From contig NZ_JAGPOT010000026.1 in assembly GCF_018224015.1 (NCBI RefSeq), positions 35,008-99,007 on the forward strand: DNA of 64,000 nucleotides, read 5' to 3'. The notes beneath the pieces are model-generated. The model was not told the DNA's origin. It saw nothing but the letters and a program-made list of their open reading frames with translations, and searched no databases. Shown in pieces: positions 1 to 8,495 of the stretch. The stretch comes from Pseudarthrobacter albicanus (GTDB lineage Bacteria > Actinomycetota > Actinomycetes > Actinomycetales > Micrococcaceae). The position numbers and the translations under genes are program-made. Every line of letters begins with the position of its first letter. The first letter of the stretch is position 1.

Positions 1-6
1 CCTGAC

Positions 7-489
7 TTGATTATCGAAAAGATCCTGGGCAACGTGCACGAGCTGCCCCCCAATTCGGGGGACTACGCCGGGCTGCACCGCGAAAAGGTGATCCTGCCCA
101 GCGCCGCGCTGGTCAAGCGCATCCAGCGCGTCACCACCGACCACGGCAAGGAACTCGGCATCCGGCTGCCGTCCGGTTCCGTGGACCTGCGCGACGGGGA
201 CATCCTGCACGTCGCCGGAACCAGCATGATCGTGGTCTCGGTGCTGCCCACCGACGTGCTGGTGGTCGCGCCCCGGTCCGTCCACGAGATGGGGGTGGTG
301 GCGCACTCCCTGGGCAACCGGCACCTGCAGGCCCAGTTCTTCGACGCCACCTCCGAGTACGCCGCCGACGTCATGGTCTGCCAGTACGACCACACCGTCG
401 AGGACTACCTCAAACACGTCGGCGTCCCGTATGACCGCCAGGAGCGCGTGATGCCCGTCCCCTTCCGCCATGCCGAACACAGCCACTAG
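7..489 (+). CDS. ureE: Urease accessory protein UreE (nickel chaperone)
   Basis: UreE is a small cytosolic metallochaperone that hands nickel to the UreDFG complex activating urease. The 160-residue product has the family's usual length and opening (MIIEKILGNV), with a C-terminal half carrying scattered His residues and a short His-rich tail (HAEHSH). The start shown is a TTG only six bases into the window, so its ribosome binding site cannot be fully judged and a start just upstream is possible. The 3' end overlaps ureF by 20 bp, as expected for translational coupling. The structural urease genes would lie upstream, outside the window. The family call is firm; the exact start is less so. Confidence 0.93.
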   Translation: MIIEKILGNVHELPPNSGDYAGLHREKVILPSAALVKRIQRVTTDHGKELGIRLPSGSVDLRDGDILHVAGTSMIVVSVLPTDVLVVAPRSVHEMGVVAHSLGNRHLQAQFFDATSEYAADVMVCQYDHTVEDYLKHVGVPYDRQERVMPVPFRHAEHSH

Positions 490-1150
490 CTACCAGCTCG
501 CGCTCCAGCAGCTGACGGACTCCGCCCTGCCGACCGGGGCGTTCGCGCACTCGCTGGGATGTGAGACGTACATCGAGCGTGGGCTGGTGCGGGATGAGGC
601 TTCGTTCGGGGTGTGGCTGGGGGCGTTCATTTCACAGCAGCTCACCTACTCGGACGGGCTGGCCATCCGCTTCCTCTACGAGGGTACGAAGGTGGCTGAA
701 CTGGACGAACACCTCACGGCGCAGCTGCTGCCACGGCAGGTGCGCGAAGCGAGCATCAAGATGGGGATCCGGCTGCTGGAGATCGGCTCGGAGGCTTTTC
801 CCTCCGCCGGGCTCGAACAGTACCGGTCCCTGGTGGCCGGCGGCCGGGCCGACGGCCATCAGCCGCTGGCGTTCGCCGTCGTCTGCCGCTCCCTGGGCGT
901 TCCGCTGCCGGAAGCCCTCGCCGCGTACCTTTTCGCGGCCGTCACGTCGCTGACGCAGAACGCCGTGCGGGCCATCCCGCTGGGGCAGAACGCCGGCCAG
1001 CGGCTCCTCCGGAAAGCGGCCGACGACGTCGCTGCCGCCGTCGAGCGCATCGGTCACCTGACGCCGGACGATTTCGGGGCCGTCAGCCCCGGACTGGAAA
1101 TTTCGCAGATGCGGCACGAGCGTCAACGTGCCCGCATGTTCATGAGTTAG
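470..1150 (+). CDS. ureF: Urease accessory protein UreF
   Basis: UreF is the all-helical scaffold of the UreD-UreF-UreG GTPase complex that delivers nickel and CO2 to apo-urease. The 226-residue protein shows the typical N-terminal segment with DSALPTGAFAHS near residues 15-28 and the conserved C-terminal helices ending in EISQMRHERQRARMF. The ATG at 470 lies inside the end of ureE and the gene is followed after 12 bp by ureG, which has its own AGGAGG site. Length and order (E-F-G-D) match other actinobacterial urease operons. Confidence 0.94.
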   Translation: MPNTATSYQLALQQLTDSALPTGAFAHSLGCETYIERGLVRDEASFGVWLGAFISQQLTYSDGLAIRFLYEGTKVAELDEHLTAQLLPRQVREASIKMGIRLLEIGSEAFPSAGLEQYRSLVAGGRADGHQPLAFAVVCRSLGVPLPEALAAYLFAAVTSLTQNAVRAIPLGQNAGQRLLRKAADDVAAAVERIGHLTPDDFGAVSPGLEISQMRHERQRARMFMS

Positions 1151-1162
1151 CAGGAGGACAGA

Positions 1163-1780
1163 ATGACTGAACCCATCAAAATCGGCATCGGCGGCCCGGT
1201 CGGCGCCGGCAAGACCCAGCTGGTGGAACGGCTCACCCGCCACATGAGCCGGGAAATCTCCATGGCGGCCATCACCAACGACATCTACACCATCGAGGAC
1301 GCCAAGATCCTGGCCGCCAACGGCATCCTGCCCGAGGACAGGATCATCGGCGTGGAAACCGGCGGCTGCCCGCACACCGCCATCCGCGAGGACACCTCGA
1401 TGAACATGGCGGCCATCGAGGAGCTCAAGAAGCGGCATCCGGACCTGCAGGTGATCTTCGTCGAATCCGGCGGCGACAACCTCTCCGCGACGTTCAGCCC
1501 CGAACTGGTGGACTTCTCCATCTACATCATCGACGTGGCCCAGGGCGAGAAGATCCCGCGCAAGGCCGGCCAGGGCATGATCAAGTCCGATCTGTTCATC
1601 ATCAACAAGACCGACCTCGCACCCCATGTGGGCGCGGACCTGGCCGTCATGGAACGGGACTCGCGCGAGTTCCGCGGCGACAAGCCGTTCTGCTTCACCA
1701 ACCTCAAGACGGACGAAGGGCTGGAGCGCGTCATCGACTGGATGCGGCGCGAGGTGCTGATGCTCGACCTCGCCAAGTGA
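1163..1780 (+). CDS. ureG: Urease accessory GTPase UreG
   Basis: UreG is the SIMIBI-class GTPase that powers nickel insertion into urease. The 205-residue product has a P-loop GGPVGAGKT at residues 10-18 and the nickel-binding Cys-Pro-His motif in [13 protein letters not shown]. The Asp- and Asn-containing nucleotide motifs ([10 protein letters not shown] and [11 protein letters not shown]) are also present. The ATG at 1163 is preceded by a strong AGGAGGA at 1152-1158, which fixes the start. The stop codon overlaps the GTG of ureD by 4 bp. Confidence 0.97.
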   Translation: MTEPIKIGIGGPVGAGKTQLVERLTRHMSREISMAAITNDIYTIEDAKILAANGILPEDRIIGVETGGCPHTAIREDTSMNMAAIEELKKRHPDLQVIFVESGGDNLSATFSPELVDFSIYIIDVAQGEKIPRKAGQGMIKSDLFIINKTDLAPHVGADLAVMERDSREFRGDKPFCFTNLKTDEGLERVIDWMRREVLMLDLAK

Positions 1781-2676
1781 GCACCGTCCCGGTGGTCGAG
1801 CTTGCTGAGACCCAGGGATTTCGACAGGCTCAATCACCGGTGGCCCAAGGGGAGCTTGAGCTCGTTATCAGTAAACGTGGTGAGCGTTCCATTGCCTCGC
1901 GTCAGTTCCATCAAGGTGCCTTGAGGGTGTTGCGGCCGCATTACCTCGATGACTCGGGTCAGGTTTGCTATGTCATGGTGAACCCGGGGGGAGCCTATCT
2001 TGGGGCGGACCTTTACACCGTGGATGTTGAGGTGGAGGCCGGGGCGCGGTTGCTCCTGACCACGCAGTCGGCCACCAAGATCTACAGGACTCCCGGCTCC
2101 TTTGCGGAGCAGCGGATGACGCTGAATCTGGGGGAGGGGGCGCAGCTGGAGCTGGCTCCGGACCAGCTGATCGCCTATCGGGAGGCAAGCTACCGGCAGA
2201 ACACGCACATCACCGTGCATCCGGCGTCGAGCCTGCTCATGGCTGAGGTGGTGACTCCCGGCTGGTCGCCCGACGGTTCCTCGTTCAAGTACGAGGAACT
2301 GCGGCTCCGGAACGAGATCCACGTCTCCGGCGTGAACGGCCCGGAGCTGCTGGCGCTGGACAACCTGCTCATCCGGCCGCCACTGGGTGACGTCACCGGG
2401 ATGGGCTTCATGGAGGGCTTCAGCCATCTGGGCTCGCTGATCGTGGTGGACCCGCGGGTGGACCAGGCCCTCGCCGATGAACTGCATGCGCTCACCGCAG
2501 GCTGCGACGCCTACACAGGGGTATCCCTGACCGCCAAAAAATCAGGGACCATGGGACTCGTCCTCCGGTCCCTGTCCAACAGCACCGGGGAACTCAACCA
2601 CCTGCTTGGGGCCTGCACCGGACTCCTGCGGGAACGCTGGTACGGGCAATCACCGCTGAACCTCAGGAAGTATTGA
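1777..2676 (+). CDS. ureD: Urease accessory protein UreD/UreH
   Basis: UreD forms the tunnel-containing platform that docks the UreFG complex on urease. From about residue 28 onward the protein is ordinary UreD ([16 protein letters not shown], then [13 protein letters not shown]). The first 20 or so residues are unusual: they are encoded by a 52-bp imperfect palindrome (1789-1840) and resemble nothing in UreD. The GTG at 1777 overlaps the ureG stop (GTGA), as coupled genes do, and would give 299 residues. An in-frame GTG at 1840 at the end of the repeat would give 278 residues, closer to the conserved core, but has no good ribosome binding site. I keep the coupled start and regard the N-terminal extension as repeat-derived. 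Confidence 0.88.
   Translation: MSTVPVVELAETQGFRQAQSPVAQGELELVISKRGERSIASRQFHQGALRVLRPHYLDDSGQVCYVMVNPGGAYLGADLYTVDVEVEAGARLLLTTQSATKIYRTPGSFAEQRMTLNLGEGAQLELAPDQLIAYREASYRQNTHITVHPASSLLMAEVVTPGWSPDGSSFKYEELRLRNEIHVSGVNGPELLALDNLLIRPPLGDVTGMGFMEGFSHLGSLIVVDPRVDQALADELHALTAGCDAYTGVSLTAKKSGTMGLVLRSLSNSTGELNHLLGACTGLLRERWYGQSPLNLRKY
1789..1840. repeat. REP-like imperfect palindrome inside the 5' end of ureD
   Basis: The left arm (CCGGTGGTCGAGCTTG...) is largely the reverse complement of the right arm (...CAGGCTCAATCACCGG), with scattered transitions, around a short AGGG-like centre. From memory, palindromes of the type GGTGGTCGAGCTTGTCGAGACC are dispersed many times in Arthrobacter-like genomes. 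Here it lies at the ureG/ureD junction and is read through as protein. Whether it is a mobile repeat cannot be shown from one copy. Confidence 0.65.
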
Positions 2677-3716
2677 TGACGACACTGGGCGACTTCGCCA
2701 TCATGTACCGCCAGCGCGAGCAGCTGCCGGTGAAGACCCGCCTGCTGTTCACCGGCGGTGCCGTCATTCTGCTCCACTGCACCGCCGTCGCGCTGCTGGT
2801 GATGGGCACCGCCGCTGCCGGGCAGCCGCTGGCACTGGGACTGGTCCTCACCGCCTACCTGGCCGGAATCAAACACAGCTACGACTGGGACCATATCGCC
2901 GCGATCGACAACTCCACCCGCAGGTTCGTGGCGCAGCACAAGGACCCGGTCAGCGTAGGGTTCGCGTTCAGCCTCGGTCACAGCTCCGTGGTGATTCTGG
3001 CTGGTGTGCTGGTGGTGACGGGTGCCACGCTGGTGGGCCAGTTGATGGAAGAGGGCACCACCGGCAACCTGGTGCTGGGGCTGATCGGCAGCGGGGTCTC
3101 CGGGCTCTTCCTGCTGGCTATGGGCATCGTCAACGGCTCTGCCTTCCTCCGGGCCGTCCGGGCCTACCGGAACGTGCTCGGCGGAGGCGACGTCCGCGAC
3201 GAGGACCTCGCCGCGAGGGGCTTCATCGCGCGGCTCTTGGCCAAGCCTTTGGCCAAGGTGGAGCGGCCGCGAAACATCTACGTGATCGGCTTTCTGTTCG
3301 GCCTTGGTTTCGATACCGCCACCACCATCGGCCTGCTGGTCATGACGACGGCCGCAACGCTGGCCGGCGTTTCTCCCTTTGCCCTGATGACGATTCCGCT
3401 GGCGTTCACGGCGGCGATGACCCTGTTCGACTCGGTTAACGGGGTTGCCATGATGCGCATGTACAAATCTGCCATCGACAACCCGCAGCGCAAGCTCGGC
3501 TTCAACGCCGTCATCACGGGCATTTCGGCGGTGTCTGCGCTGTTCATTTCGGTCATCACCCTGGGCGGATTTATCAACGGCGCGTTCGGCATGGACGACC
3601 CGACCACCACCTGGCTGGCCGGAATCGACCTCGGGGACGCCGGGCTGACTCTGATTGCCTTGTTTGCCCTTGTATGGATTGCTGCAGTTCTGCTGGGGCG
3701 GCGGCACGCCAGGTGA
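2676..3716 (+). CDS. NiCoT-family nickel/cobalt permease
   Basis: This is an integral membrane secondary transporter that would import Ni2+ (possibly Co2+) for urease. The 346-residue protein carries the family signature HX4DH in the second transmembrane segment (KHSYDWDHIAAID), the LGHSSVV motif and the GLGFDTAT motif that line the metal path. About eight membrane segments are apparent. The ATG at 2676 shares one base with the ureD stop (TGATG), and I prefer it to the TTG one codon upstream. The operon position right after ureD supports nickel as substrate. A second, more diverged NiCoT gene sits at 29977-31125 beside the hydrogenase. Confidence 0.92.
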   Translation: MTTLGDFAIMYRQREQLPVKTRLLFTGGAVILLHCTAVALLVMGTAAAGQPLALGLVLTAYLAGIKHSYDWDHIAAIDNSTRRFVAQHKDPVSVGFAFSLGHSSVVILAGVLVVTGATLVGQLMEEGTTGNLVLGLIGSGVSGLFLLAMGIVNGSAFLRAVRAYRNVLGGGDVRDEDLAARGFIARLLAKPLAKVERPRNIYVIGFLFGLGFDTATTIGLLVMTTAATLAGVSPFALMTIPLAFTAAMTLFDSVNGVAMMRMYKSAIDNPQRKLGFNAVITGISAVSALFISVITLGGFINGAFGMDDPTTTWLAGIDLGDAGLTLIALFALVWIAAVLLGRRHAR

Positions 3717-4639
3717 TCGCCCACCACACCCGCATGGAAGCCGTCCGGACCTTGAATTGGATTGCGGTGACGAGCCGCGGGCTGGGTCAGATCTACTTCC
3801 AAGCAAACGCCTGGACGGGGATGGCGGTGCTGGCCGGCTTTGCCATCGCGAACTGGCGGATGGCCGCTCTGGCCATCGTGGGGCTGCTGTTTTCAACACT
3901 GAGCGGCGTGTTATGCCGGCGGACCCTGGGCGAGTTGGGCAACGGCCTGCACGGCTATTGCGGAGCCCTGGTGGGCGCAGCGCAGTTTTCGGCCCTGGGC
4001 TCCACCTGGCCAGCGGCCGTGTTTGCGATCCTTGGCGGCCTCGCGTGCGGGCCGGTCACGGTAGCGGTGGCGTGGCTGTTTTATCATCCTTCAATCCGGA
4101 ATTACTCGCTCCCCGTCACCACGGCGCCGTTCTGCATCGTGGCCGGGGTGCTATTCGCCATTCACGCGCCCTTGCATGGTCCCCGCACCGATCTGCCGGA
4201 GGTGCCCAAGAGCATTCTTGCGAACATGGGCCAGGCCATCTTGAGCAACATTGCCGAGGTGGTTCTGGTCGACTCCGCCATCGCGGGTGCCGTCATCCTC
4301 CTTGGATTATTAATCGCCCACTGGAAGGTGGGCGCCGCGGCACTCCTGGGCAGCGTGCTGGAGGCCGTCATGGATCTTGTCACGGGTTCCGATGTGCAGG
4401 CCCTCGCCCACGGACTCCTCGGCTATTCGGGGGTTCTGACGGCCATTGCGCTGGCTGCGGTCTTTGTGCGCGGCACCTGGCAACCTTGGGTTGCGGCCTT
4501 TGTCGGCGTAGTCATTTCCTCGGTGCTGGCCTGGCTGATGGGCCTTACCGCGCTCCCGGTTTACACCTGGCCGTTTATCATCGCCACCTGGCTGGTGTTG
4601 GTTGTGCTGTACTACATTCCGGGGTTCAGGCACCGCTGA
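3713..4639 (+). CDS. Urea channel/transporter (UT family)
   Basis: This is a predicted membrane protein of the urea transporter family, which lets urea enter the cell for urease. The product has two homologous halves rich in transmembrane helices. Segments such as GNGLHGYCGALVGAAQF in the first half and ALAHGLLGYSGVLTAIAL in the second are the repeated pore motif of the family. The GTG at 3713 overlaps the permease stop (GTGA) and gives 308 residues; an ATG at 3734 is an alternative. It is the last gene of the urease operon and is followed at once by a terminator-like hairpin. Confidence 0.87.
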   Translation: MIAHHTRMEAVRTLNWIAVTSRGLGQIYFQANAWTGMAVLAGFAIANWRMAALAIVGLLFSTLSGVLCRRTLGELGNGLHGYCGALVGAAQFSALGSTWPAAVFAILGGLACGPVTVAVAWLFYHPSIRNYSLPVTTAPFCIVAGVLFAIHAPLHGPRTDLPEVPKSILANMGQAILSNIAEVVLVDSAIAGAVILLGLLIAHWKVGAAALLGSVLEAVMDLVTGSDVQALAHGLLGYSGVLTAIALAAVFVRGTWQPWVAAFVGVVISSVLAWLMGLTALPVYTWPFIIATWLVLVVLYYIPGFRHR

Positions 4640-4642
4640 GTG

Positions 4643-4669
4643 ACCCCGCGTCGCCTGACCCGGGGTTTT
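4643..4669 (+). terminator. Rho-independent-like terminator after the urease operon
   Basis: ACCCCG at 4643-4648 pairs with CGGGGT at 4661-4666, and the stem runs directly into TTT. It starts a few bases after the urea transporter stop codon. The stem is short (6 bp, GC-rich) but the placement is right. Confidence 0.55.
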
Positions 4670-4877
4670 CGTGTGTGATGCAATTCCCGTTAACGGCGCG
4701 GCACCTGAGCAGCGGCCTGTCCTGACAGTTGCCGGTCCTGCCGGCACGGACCTTCCGGCGCCCGACAGATTCCGGATACAAACCTGAAACGTGGTGTCGA
4801 AGCCGCGAAACATTCGGAAGCTACGCTGTTTCCTACTTGGACACCGTGGTCCAGGCCACGCATGGAAGGACACAATT

Positions 4878-5024
4878 ATGGTGCTTTGGAAAAGCCTTAC
4901 TCTCTTTCTTGATTCCCGCCGCAGTGATGACGATCCCCGATACGGTGGCGGCGAGGCCGGCACCGGATTCCCCAGTGGCCAATTGACGTCCACTGCTTGG
5001 GAAGGCTGGTGGCACGAAGCCTAG
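4878..5024 (+). CDS. Small W-rich hypothetical protein (48 aa)
   Basis: I do not recognise this product. The ATG at 4878 is preceded by a good GGAAGGA site at 4864-4870, which is the main reason to believe it. The protein begins with a hydrophobic-basic stretch (MVLWKSLTLFLDSRR), passes through an acidic and glycine-rich middle (SDDDPRYGGGEAG), and ends in a tryptophan-rich tail (TAWEGWWHEA). It stands alone between the urease operon and the leftward hydrolase remnant. The composition looks like a small cytosolic or membrane-touching protein rather than random high-GC sequence. Confidence 0.5.
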   Translation: MVLWKSLTLFLDSRRSDDDPRYGGGEAGTGFPSGQLTSTAWEGWWHEA

Positions 5025-5098
5025 ACTCGGACAGCCGACTGCCGCCGGATCAGCGCGCCCGGACCGTCCGGCAATCATGTGCCGGCTGTGTAACCCGG

Positions 5099-5910
5099 CT
5101 ACGCCCACGTGTCAACGCGCGCGGCGATGCGGTCCACGAAGTCCAGGACCGCCGGGTGGGCGGGATTGATGAGATGTCCGCCTGCGACAAGTACGGTCCG
5201 GGTAATGGGCAATGCGCCCGTCAGACGGGCGTTCACAAGCCGGCAGGCCTCAGACGAGTCCTCGGCGGTTACGAGGAGCGTCGGCCGACGGATCCCGGCC
5301 AGTTCGTTCTCGCCCAACTCCAGGGCGTCCTCGCTGAGGTCCATGCGGTGGCCTGTGATCTCGGCGAGGACGGCCGGTCCGGTCCCTGCAAGCACCTGCT
5401 GGAGATCCTCCGGGAGCGACGCCCAGGTTGCATCGCCAAGCGCCTCCCGCATAACGGTCGCGGCAAGCAGCCCGGTCCTGCCGGCGGAGCGCTCCAGCAC
5501 TCTGAGGCGAAGGTTGCGGGCCCACACGTGAGCATCCGGATCGATGGTGAACAAGGCCGGCTCCAGGAGGACCAGGCCCTTCACCTTGTCGGGGAACCGG
5601 CGGGCAAGTTCGACGGCGATGAGGCCGCCTGTGCTGCGGCCGATCACGACTGCCGGCCCCGCGTGCAGCGCGGCCAGGACGGCCGCGGCGTCGTCGACGT
5701 GGTCCACCAGGTCCAGGGTCCCGAACGGCACCGGCGGGGCGCTGCGGTGGAAGCCCCTCCGGTCATAGATGATGCACCGGCCATGCCGGGCGTGGCGGCA
5801 TCCGCCCACATCACGGCCGAACCGGGCGTCCCGTGCACCCCCAGGATGGGGATCCCTTCGCCTTGTTCCTCGTAGTAGAGATCCACGCCGTTGACGCTGA
5901 GTCTGGGCAT
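5099..5910 (-). pseudogene. Alpha/beta hydrolase split by a frameshift
   Basis: Read from an ATG at 5910, the N-terminal part (MPRLSVNGVDLYYEEQGEG, then LGVHGTPGSAVMWADA) contains the strand and HG oxyanion motif of alpha/beta hydrolases. The continuation, from GRCIIYDRRGFHRS through the nucleophile elbow GRSTGG and the C-terminal catalytic His region (VAGGHLINPAHP), lies in another frame. The two parts join near 5790-5800, and the total length is one base off a multiple of three, so a single indel separates them. Everything else is well preserved. This is either a very recent pseudogene or a sequencing error; an intact gene would encode about 270 residues. Confidence 0.75.
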
Positions 5911-6001
5911 ATCATCAGCGTAGGTCCCGCCCGCAGCCTGCGGAAGGGCGGCCCGGCAGCCGAGAGCACAATGGTCTCCATCCTTCTCCTGGTGGTGATT
6001 C

Positions 6002-6373
6002 ATGATGGCCGTGGCAGTCGTGGTTGGGTGCACCGTTCTCTTGCTGGTCGGCGTCGTCTTTCCCCCTGCCGGTCTTGCCATCGGCACCGGTGTACTCCTA
6101 CTGCTCATGTGGATGAGCGTCATTCCTGCCTCCAGGCTCCTTTCAACCCGTCCCCCGGCGCGTGCCGGCATGGGTTGGGACAGGAGCGGTTGTTCTGGCA
6201 TCCGCCGCAGCGCTTCCTGTTGTCGTCGGGGCGGTGATTTCCATAACCTCGCGCACCAACTGAACGGCGCTTCACCAGTGAGGACTGTGTCCGCGGTCCA
6301 GCGGCCGGGTCACTGGTCCACAGACGCAGCCCTTATCCGGCGCCGACGGCCGGTAGCAGCCGGCGGTTCCTGA
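6002..6373 (+). CDS. Doubtful small membrane protein
   Basis: The first 45 residues from the ATG at 6002 form two plausible hydrophobic helices (VAVVVGCTVLLLVGVVF and GLAIGTGVLLLLMWMSV). After that the frame becomes Arg- and Cys-rich and runs into the 3' end of the leftward phosphoesterase gene, which looks non-coding. The upstream GGTGGTG is a weak ribosome binding site. It may be a decayed or truncated membrane protein. The rest of 5911-6332 shows no other gene I can support. Confidence 0.25.
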   Translation: MMAVAVVVGCTVLLLVGVVFPPAGLAIGTGVLLLLMWMSVIPASRLLSTRPPARAGMGWDRSGCSGIRRSASCCRRGGDFHNLAHQLNGASPVRTVSAVQRPGHWSTDAALIRRRRPVAAGGS

Positions 6374-6920
6374 TCCGGGACTCGCCGAATTCGACCGCCA
6401 GCGGTCCAATCTCCCGGAATCCGCCGCCCCTGGTCTTCGGGCGGCCCACGGCAATGTGGGGCAGCCAGCGGGGCTGTCTGAAGCCAAGGGCGCGTGAGCT
6501 GAGAATAAAGTCATCGACATTGTCGACGAGCAGCTCGTCAAGCAGTTCGTGCAGGGCCTGTACGAGGGAGACCTGATATTCATGCACACTGTCGGGGACC
6601 TCCACTTCAAGTCCGCAAACGCTTCCGCCGCCGAGCGCGACGAGCCTGTCGGCGCTTCCGGAAAAGCCCCCCAAAACAGGCAGCGCCTGCAACCACGCAA
6701 CCGTCCTGCCGGTGGCTACCGCGGTACTGGTGATGCCTCTGGTCCAATCCGCGACATCCTGGGAGAAGTCCTCAAGGACGCCGATGTGCAGCAGGGTCAG
6801 GTGCAGACCCTGCGGCCTGCGCAGCGCATCGACGTAGCTGCCCAGTGCCTCGTAGTCCGAGGGTCCGGATCCGATGCTGAGTACGGGAACCTCCACTGTG
6901 ATGCGCGGAAGCGTTTGCAT
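6333..6920 (-). CDS. 2H phosphoesterase superfamily protein (2'-5' RNA ligase-like)
   Basis: The 195-residue protein carries the two signature motifs of the 2H (LigT/CPDase) phosphoesterase fold: HLTLLHIG in the first half and PHIAVG in the second, each supplying one catalytic His. Members of this fold open or form 2',5'- or cyclic phosphodiester bonds in RNA or nucleotides. The physiological substrate here is unknown. The ATG at 6920 has an AGGAGGT site just upstream on the minus strand, so I prefer it to a longer frame beginning at 6971. The neighbours give no functional hint. Confidence 0.72.
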   Translation of the reverse strand: MQTLPRITVEVPVLSIGSGPSDYEALGSYVDALRRPQGLHLTLLHIGVLEDFSQDVADWTRGITSTAVATGRTVAWLQALPVLGGFSGSADRLVALGGGSVCGLEVEVPDSVHEYQVSLVQALHELLDELLVDNVDDFILSSRALGFRQPRWLPHIAVGRPKTRGGGFREIGPLAVEFGESRIRNRRLLPAVGAG

Positions 6921-7262
6921 CCGGACCTCCTCTTGTCCGCGCTGGGCGTTGATTGTCGACTGTTGATGCAATTATCCGCCCGTGCGAATAATTCGATTAG
7001 GCGCTTGTCGTGATTTGCGTTTCGCAGGAGTGCTGTGAGCCCCGGAGGAAGGGAACCAGGCGGCCACCGCGTGGAAACCCATTCCGATGCTCGCCATTGA
7101 CAACCCCTTCGATACCGCCTGAGAAAACATCACCCGGAAGGGCGCTGTTCAGAGATGGACGTGCAGGCATCGCAATGATTGCTGCGCTCCGCCGCCGGTT
7201 TTGTCCCGGCATACCACCACCCTCAAACGATCACAGGGAAGGGATTTGCAGGAGAACTAAAG
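6921..7262. other. Intergenic region between divergent genes
   Basis: This stretch holds the promoters of the leftward phosphoesterase and the rightward SARP gene. A perfect small palindrome CGAATAATTCG lies at about 6983-6993 in an AT-richer patch and could be an operator or part of a promoter. I see no convincing coding sequence. Confidence 0.4.
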
Positions 7263-8150
7263 ATGCCGGCAAATGATACTGGCGCCGCACGACGACCTTC
7301 GCTGGAAAGTGGCCAGGAGGTACCTGATCATTTCATTTTGGGGCCGAGGCGCCAATGTCAACCATTGACTTCCAACTCCAAAATGCGGATCCTCGAGCTA
7401 GAACTGTTCCAGCTCGCAATCACGCTGGATTTGGGGGTACCAATGGTAAGCGGCGGCTATTGCCTTTTTCAGCTGAGCCTGTTCCAGTCGTGGAAACTTT
7501 GCCGGGACTCGTGCACCGTGCATGTTGCAGCGCGGCAACAACGTCTCATTACGGCGCTGGCGATTCACGGTCCCCGCCCCCGAAGCTTTCTGGTCGGGCT
7601 CTTGTGGCCGGAGAATTCCGAGAGCCGGGCCATGGAAAGCCTGCGGGTATGCGTGCATCTCATCTGTAAGCAGGTTCCGGGACTGCTGGTCAACGGCGGC
7701 GCGGTGCTCTCCCTCAGCGATCTGGTGGCCGTCGACCTGCACCGGGTCCGGGCGCAGATCCGGGAGCTGGGCCAACTCGGACTCAATGGGAATGCGGCCT
7801 CATACCTGAACCTGTTACGCGATGCCGAACTGCTCCCGGGCTGGTACGACGACTGGGTCCTTTCTGAACAGGCCCGGTTGCGGCAGGAGCGTCTGCACGC
7901 CTTCCAGATCATCGCCCGCGAGTCGCTGGCGCAATGTAATTATGAGGTTGCCCTGGAGGCATCGGAGGCGGCGCTGGAACTTGAACCGCTTTACGAAAGT
8001 GCAGTTGGGCTACTCATCCAGGCCGAAAGGCAACAAGGCAACAACGCGTCAGCGCTTCAGGCCTTCGAAAAGTACCAGATAAAGCTGAAGGAAGACGTGG
8101 GCATAGCGCCTTCGGAAGCCATCCGGCGGCTCATCGCCGACGGTTCATGA
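7263..8150 (+). CDS. SARP/BTAD-domain transcriptional regulator
   Basis: The 295-residue protein has an OmpR-like winged-helix region at about 85-170 (RQQRLITALAIHG...LLWPENSESRAMESLRVCVH) followed by a bacterial transcriptional activator domain of TPR-like helices. The latter contains LLPGWYDDWVLSEQARLRQERLHA and the closing FEKYQIKLKEDVGIAPSEAIRRL. This is the architecture of short SARP activators. The ATG at 7263 follows AGGAG and is preferred to an upstream start. Its target genes are not evident; the next genes are a two-component system. The coding sequence is less GC-extreme than its neighbours. Confidence 0.8.
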   Translation: MPANDTGAARRPSLESGQEVPDHFILGPRRQCQPLTSNSKMRILELELFQLAITLDLGVPMVSGGYCLFQLSLFQSWKLCRDSCTVHVAARQQRLITALAIHGPRPRSFLVGLLWPENSESRAMESLRVCVHLICKQVPGLLVNGGAVLSLSDLVAVDLHRVRAQIRELGQLGLNGNAASYLNLLRDAELLPGWYDDWVLSEQARLRQERLHAFQIIARESLAQCNYEVALEASEAALELEPLYESAVGLLIQAERQQGNNASALQAFEKYQIKLKEDVGIAPSEAIRRLIADGS

Positions 8151-8495
8151 CACGCCTCAGGATGCATCCGTGGCAAGGCGGAAAGGACTGCGTCCCGCTG
8201 CGGGCCTTGCGCCGCCATGCCGCCGGGCCCGGATATCTGTAACGCTCCAATAATGGCGGGCAGGGAGATTGGGTGTGGTCACTATCTCCGGCGGTCCCGG
8301 CGGAACACGGAGCGGGCCGGGGAGTGGGTGGCGTCGTGTTCCCCGTAACTGCATTACAAACCTTGTACCTGGAATCCGGCAGAGGGCTGGGGGCCGCGAG
8401 ACGGAAGTCCGTGCAGGTATTACGAAACGGACATGGTTCCTGCCGACAGGCCCCGGACGCTCGCAGGCGCGCCCGGGGCGATCTATGGTGGGAGC
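8151..8495. other. Intergenic region before the two-component operon
   Basis: This 345-bp gap holds no gene I can support on either strand. It presumably carries the promoter of the response regulator; I see no clear -35/-10 pair. Confidence 0.4.

Noticed and set aside
7010..7276. An 88-codon plus-strand frame before the SARP gene
   Set aside because: There is no ribosome binding site, the composition is Arg/Pro-rich and it runs past the well-supported SARP start in another frame.
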